Part shown: positions 60,863 through 64,000 of the stretch, in pieces
Layout of the letters: each line of letters begins with the position of its first letter
Numbering within the stretch: position 1 is the first letter of the stretch
Assembly (NCBI RefSeq): GCF_018919215.1
Contig: NZ_JAHLQK010000001.1
Span: 590,430-654,429, forward strand
Direction: 5' to 3'
DNA: 64,000 bases
Origin: Alkaliphilus flagellatus
GTDB lineage: Bacteria > Bacillota > Clostridia > Peptostreptococcales > Natronincolaceae
Translations under genes and position numbers: made by a program
Notes under the pieces: model-generated
What the model was told of the DNA's origin: nothing
Database searches by the model: none
Seen by the model: the letters and a program-made list of their open reading frames with translations, nothing else

Positions 60863-63217
60863 ATGCAGAATTACTGTAAATTATCATATAGACAATTAAA
60901 AAAGTATTGTGATCTAACTAATTTTAAATTTGATACTACAGATGAAATACCTTGCTTGGTAGGTATAATGGGGCAAGAAAGAGCTGAAGAAGCAATGGAA
61001 TTTGGACTTGGGATAGATCATCCAAGTTATAATATTTATATTAGTGGAGCAAAAGGTACCGGTAGAACTAGTTATGCTAAAAAGGTTGTAGAAAAGAAGT
61101 CGCAAAGTCAGAAAGTTCCAGTTGACTGGTGCTATGTATATAATTTTGATTCTAAAGGTAAAATAGAGGCTTTAAGTTTACCAGCTGGTATGGGAAGAAT
61201 ATTTAAAAAGGATATGGATGAGCTCATCGAAGAATTGTTAATACAAGTTCCAAGGGCTTTTAATAGTGTGGATTATGAAAAGCAAAGAAATGAAATTATT
61301 AAAGAGTATCAGGAACAAAAAAACAAGCTTATTCAATATCTATCTAGTTATTCAAAGGAAAAACATTTTGTACTTAAGAGTACAACTACGGGTTTTGTTT
61401 TTACTCCAATATATGAAGAAAATGAAATATCAGAGGATAAATTTGATGAATTAGATGAAGAAGTTAAAGAGCAACTAGAAAAACAATTAGAGGAAATACA
61501 TGAGGCTGCCCTTGATATTCTGAGTCAGGTTAAAAAGCTAGAGAGAGTAGCAAAAAAGAAACTACTTCAATTAGAAATGAAGGTAGGTATATATGTTATA
61601 AAGCCCTTAATAAATGAACTATTTAAGAAGTATAATCAATGTGAAAATGTACACAATTATCTAAAAAAAGTAGAAAGTGACATTATTGAAAATATATTTT
61701 ACTTTTATTCCGAAGAAGTCGATGAGGATGACGAAATTATAACTATTAAGACTGCAGAAAATGAAGATATTATTAAAAAGTACAAAGTTAACTTATTTGT
61801 AGACAATAGTAATACAGAAGGTGCCCCTGTAATTATGGAATTTAATCCTACTTTAAATAATTTAGTAGGAAAAATTGAATATGAAAATGTTAATGGGAGC
61901 TTAAGAACAGATTTTCTTTTAGTTAAGCCCGGTGCTATTCAAATAGCTAATGGTGGATACTTGATAATACAAGCAAGGCAGCTATTAAGTAATCCATACG
62001 CTTGGGAAACTTTAAAGAGGATATTACAAACTAAAGAAGTTACTGTAGAAAGCATGGGTAGTCAGCTGGGAATAGGAGAAGTATCTTCTATGAAGTTAGA
62101 GCCTATACCTATAAACTTAAAGGTTATTTTAATCGGAAGTAGCTACCTATATCATTTGCTTTATCGGTATGATGAGGATTTTGAAAAGTACTTTAAAATA
62201 TTAGTGGATTTTAATGATGATATGAAAAGAAATGATGAAAATGAGCAGAAGATGATAAGTTTTATTAGCTGCTATACACAAAATGAAGGTTTGCTCTCAT
62301 TTGATAAAAAAGCTGTAGCTGAACTTATGGAATATAGCTCAAGATTAATAGGTAGTCAAACAAAGTTTTCCACAAGATTTAATAAAATTATTGAAATTAT
62401 TATAGAAGCAAATCAATGGGCACAATTAGAAAAATCTGTTGTGGTTTCTGGTACACATGTTAAGCATGCTGTAGATAAGAAATGGGAGAGATTAAATCAA
62501 TATGAAGAAAATGTTTTGGAAATGTTTGAACAAGGCAAAATATTAATAGATGTTAAAGGAAATAAAATAGGAGTTGTTAATGGACTATCGGTAATTAGCA
62601 TAGGAGAGTATATGTTTGGAAAGCCTAGTGTAATTACAGTTACAACCAGTAAAGGCAAGGGAAATATTATTAATATTGAGCGTGAGGTAAATTTAAGTGG
62701 AGATATTTATGATAAAGGTATAATGATTCTAACAGGTTTTTTACTAGAAAAATTTGCACAAGATGATACATTTAATCTATCTGTTAGGATTTGCTTTGAG
62801 CAGTCTTATGGTGGAGTAGATGGAGATAGTGCTTCGAGTGCAGAACTGTACGGATTATTGTCAAGTATTGCAAAACTTCCACTTAAACAAAATATAGCAG
62901 TAACAGGATCTGTAAACCAGAAAGGTTTTATACAGCCAGTAGGTGGAGTTACTGAAAAGATAGAGGGGTTTTTCAAACTTTGTTATAGAAAGGGTTTAAC
63001 TGGAGATCAAGGAGTAATAATACCTCACCAAAATATTGGAGACTTAATGCTAAGAGACGAGGTTGTAGAAGCTGTTAAGGCAGGTAAGTTCCATATTTAT
63101 GCTGTTAAGCATGTAGATGAAGGTATAGAAATATTAACGGATAGACCAGCAGAGGAAGTTTATAAGATAGTAGAGGAAAGACTAAAAACTGCGGTAGATA
63201 ATAAAAACAATAAATAA
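60863..63217 (+). CDS. Lon-like ATP-dependent protease (AAA_32/Lon C domain)
   Basis: 784 residues from ATG 60863, with GGGAGGGAG before it; a start at 60809 is not supported. The N-terminal AAA domain has a P-loop-like GAKGTGRTSYAK near residue 60, in which the usual Lys is Arg. A long charged coiled-coil insertion (about 130-290) follows, then the AAA core with NGGYLIIQARQLL. The Lon protease domain carries the Ser-Lys dyad S656 (GGVDGDSAS) and K699 (GVTEKIEGF), 43 apart as in Lon. Substrates are unknown. Such proteins are soluble, unlike membrane LonB. Confidence 0.9.
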   Translation: MQNYCKLSYRQLKKYCDLTNFKFDTTDEIPCLVGIMGQERAEEAMEFGLGIDHPSYNIYISGAKGTGRTSYAKKVVEKKSQSQKVPVDWCYVYNFDSKGKIEALSLPAGMGRIFKKDMDELIEELLIQVPRAFNSVDYEKQRNEIIKEYQEQKNKLIQYLSSYSKEKHFVLKSTTTGFVFTPIYEENEISEDKFDELDEEVKEQLEKQLEEIHEAALDILSQVKKLERVAKKKLLQLEMKVGIYVIKPLINELFKKYNQCENVHNYLKKVESDIIENIFYFYSEEVDEDDEIITIKTAENEDIIKKYKVNLFVDNSNTEGAPVIMEFNPTLNNLVGKIEYENVNGSLRTDFLLVKPGAIQIANGGYLIIQARQLLSNPYAWETLKRILQTKEVTVESMGSQLGIGEVSSMKLEPIPINLKVILIGSSYLYHLLYRYDEDFEKYFKILVDFNDDMKRNDENEQKMISFISCYTQNEGLLSFDKKAVAELMEYSSRLIGSQTKFSTRFNKIIEIIIEANQWAQLEKSVVVSGTHVKHAVDKKWERLNQYEENVLEMFEQGKILIDVKGNKIGVVNGLSVISIGEYMFGKPSVITVTTSKGKGNIINIEREVNLSGDIYDKGIMILTGFLLEKFAQDDTFNLSVRICFEQSYGGVDGDSASSAELYGLLSSIAKLPLKQNIAVTGSVNQKGFIQPVGGVTEKIEGFFKLCYRKGLTGDQGVIIPHQNIGDLMLRDEVVEAVKAGKFHIYAVKHVDEGIEILTDRPAEEVYKIVEERLKTAVDNKNNK

Positions 63218-63234
63218 TAGTAGTTTGTTTTATG

Positions 63235-63262
63235 AGGGAGGGATAAAACCTTCCTTTTTTTA
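63235..63262 (+). terminator. Intrinsic terminator after the Lon-like gene
   Basis: AGGGAGG pairs with CCTTCCT (one G-U pair) across GATAAAA, followed by T-run to about 63261. Confidence 0.7.
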
Positions 63263-63437
63263 TAGCGTAAAGAAGTATGTTTTCCAAATACTGTTTATTA
63301 AAATCTGAAAATTACAACTTTGAAATTTTTCCAATATAAAGCAGGAGTTTATATTAATATGTTGTATAATATATTGTGATTACATAATTTATTTTTGGCA
63401 AATAAGTTTAATTTATTTATTTTAGTAGATACTTTAT

Positions 63438-63537
63438 AACGCATAGGAAAGTATACTATTTCTTAATATACACTTTTCGTAAAATGCGTTAGGACAAAGA
63501 CTTCTTTGATTTAAAAAGCTTTGTTAGAAGCCTTTGT
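63438..63537 (+). other. Structured leader upstream of kbl
   Basis: Two stem-loops before the kbl ribosome binding site. The first is AACGCAT (63438-63444) with ATGCGTT (63484-63490) and further inner pairing of GAAAGT..ATA with TATACACTTTTC. The second is ACAAAGACTTCT (63494-63505) with AGAAGCCTTTGT (63526-63537), 11 of 12 paired. Neither has a T-run typical of a terminator. No T-box or known glycine/threonine riboswitch core is visible. Confidence 0.45.
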
Positions 63538-63574
63538 TATATTGGGTATATATTTACAAAAGGAGGTATAATTT

Positions 63575-64000
63575 ATGTCGAATATTCATGAATTAAGCTT
63601 TTTAAAGGAAAAAATCCAAGAATTAAAAGATCAAGGAGTTTATCGTAAACTACCTATACTAGGTGGAGCCAATGAAGCGGAATGTATTTTAAATGGAAAA
63701 AAGGTAATCAACCTATCTTCCAACAACTACTTAGGTTTTGCAAATCATCCTAGACTTAAAAAAGCTGCTATTGAAGCGGTAGAAAAGTATGGTGTAGGTT
63801 CAGGAGCTGTAAGAACTATCGTTGGGAATATGGATATTCACGAAGAATTAGACAGAAAGCTTGCAGAATTTAAAAGAGAAGAAGCAGTTATGACGTACCA
63901 ATCTGGTTTTAACTGCAATGCAGGAACTATTCAGGCTATAACTGAAAAGGGCGATTTAATCATATCTGATGAGCTAAACCATGCTAGTATTATTGATGGT
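63575..64000 (+). CDS. kbl: Glycine C-acetyltransferase (2-amino-3-ketobutyrate CoA ligase), 5' part
   Basis: First 142 residues of a PLP enzyme that links acetyl-CoA and glycine to 2-amino-3-oxobutyrate, in threonine/glycine metabolism; the gene runs off the window. The start [21 protein letters not shown] and the blocks [32 protein letters not shown] and [12 protein letters not shown] match the alpha-oxoamine synthase family, and the [13 protein letters not shown] end is typical of KBL. The PLP lysine lies beyond the window. ATG 63575 has AAAGGAGG before it. Confidence 0.92.
   Translation, partial: MSNIHELSFLKEKIQELKDQGVYRKLPILGGANEAECILNGKKVINLSSNNYLGFANHPRLKKAAIEAVEKYGVGSGAVRTIVGNMDIHEELDRKLAEFKREEAVMTYQSGFNCNAGTIQAITEKGDLIISDELNHASIIDG

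Noticed and set aside
63438-63574. T-box leader upstream of kbl
   Set aside because: The conserved T-box sequence and a terminator/antiterminator pair are absent.

Overview
The window looks like chromosomal DNA of an anaerobic, spore-forming, low-GC Clostridia species. The evidence is A/T-rich coding DNA with many TTG/GTG starts, strong GGAGG ribosome binding sites, a cotJABC spore-coat operon, an ATP-type PEP carboxykinase, a selenoprotein read through an in-frame TGA, and a YqeB-type factor for selenium-dependent molybdenum hydroxylases. The general gene set resembles Alkaliphilus/Clostridium-type organisms, but I cannot fix the genus. I see no rRNA, tRNA, CRISPR array, insertion sequence or prophage.

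Layout. 0.1-2.6 kb: a TVP38-type membrane protein and a MATE exporter. 2.9-20.8 kb: a co-directional heterocycle-catabolism cluster, containing a three-subunit molybdenum hydroxylase, an NCS2 base permease, a PucR-type regulator, DUF2877/FdrA/small protein/DUF1116 (homologues of the E. coli oxamate carbamoyltransferase AllH/AllF/AllG), a cyclase-family hydrolase, a nitrilase-family amidase, carbamate kinase, a class III CoA-transferase, an MCP-like sensor and YqeB. 20.8-22.5 kb: a second-type RsgA GTPase behind a ribosome-attenuation-like leader. 22.6-27.9 kb: a two-component system with an ABC/FtsX transporter. 28-35.3 kb: pckA, a repeat lipoprotein, a ThDP enzyme with two small proteins on the minus strand, and an ApbE flavin transferase. 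35.4-39.3 kb: gbsR and a glycine betaine ABC transporter. 39.3-42.3 kb: an OFA-family MFS transporter and a second repeat lipoprotein. 42.6-47.9 kb: lrgAB, a cupin, an aminotransferase and lytSR. 48.2-64 kb: YitT and EamA membrane proteins, a CofE-like ligase, the Sec-glutaredoxin, mnmA, an arsR/CoA-disulfide reductase-rhodanese pair, a soluble MCP, cyclophilin, cotJABC, a RusA-like nuclease, lepB, queG, a Lon-like protease and the 5' part of kbl.

How the main cluster may work. No allantoinase, allantoate amidohydrolase or ureidoglycolate dehydrogenase is present, so a purine-to-oxalurate route is not encoded here. The genes instead fit an anaerobic oxidative pyrimidine route. A base such as uracil is imported by the NCS2 permease and hydroxylated to barbiturate by the molybdenum enzyme. 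The cyclase-family hydrolase opens the ring to ureidomalonate. The FdrA/DUF1116/DUF2877 system then transfers the carbamoyl group to phosphate, leaving malonamate. Carbamate kinase makes ATP from carbamoyl phosphate, the nitrilase-family amidase gives malonate, and the CoA-transferase activates it. This assignment is inference; the individual protein families are well supported.

Other points of interest are a leader with two small peptides, two terminators and a 9-nt antiterminator match ahead of the RsgA paralogue; a UxxC selenoglutaredoxin; a duplicated sequence element on both sides of the PucR gene; matching palindromes ahead of arsR and its target; matching promoters ahead of the two repeat lipoproteins; and a probable CTG start for LytS.
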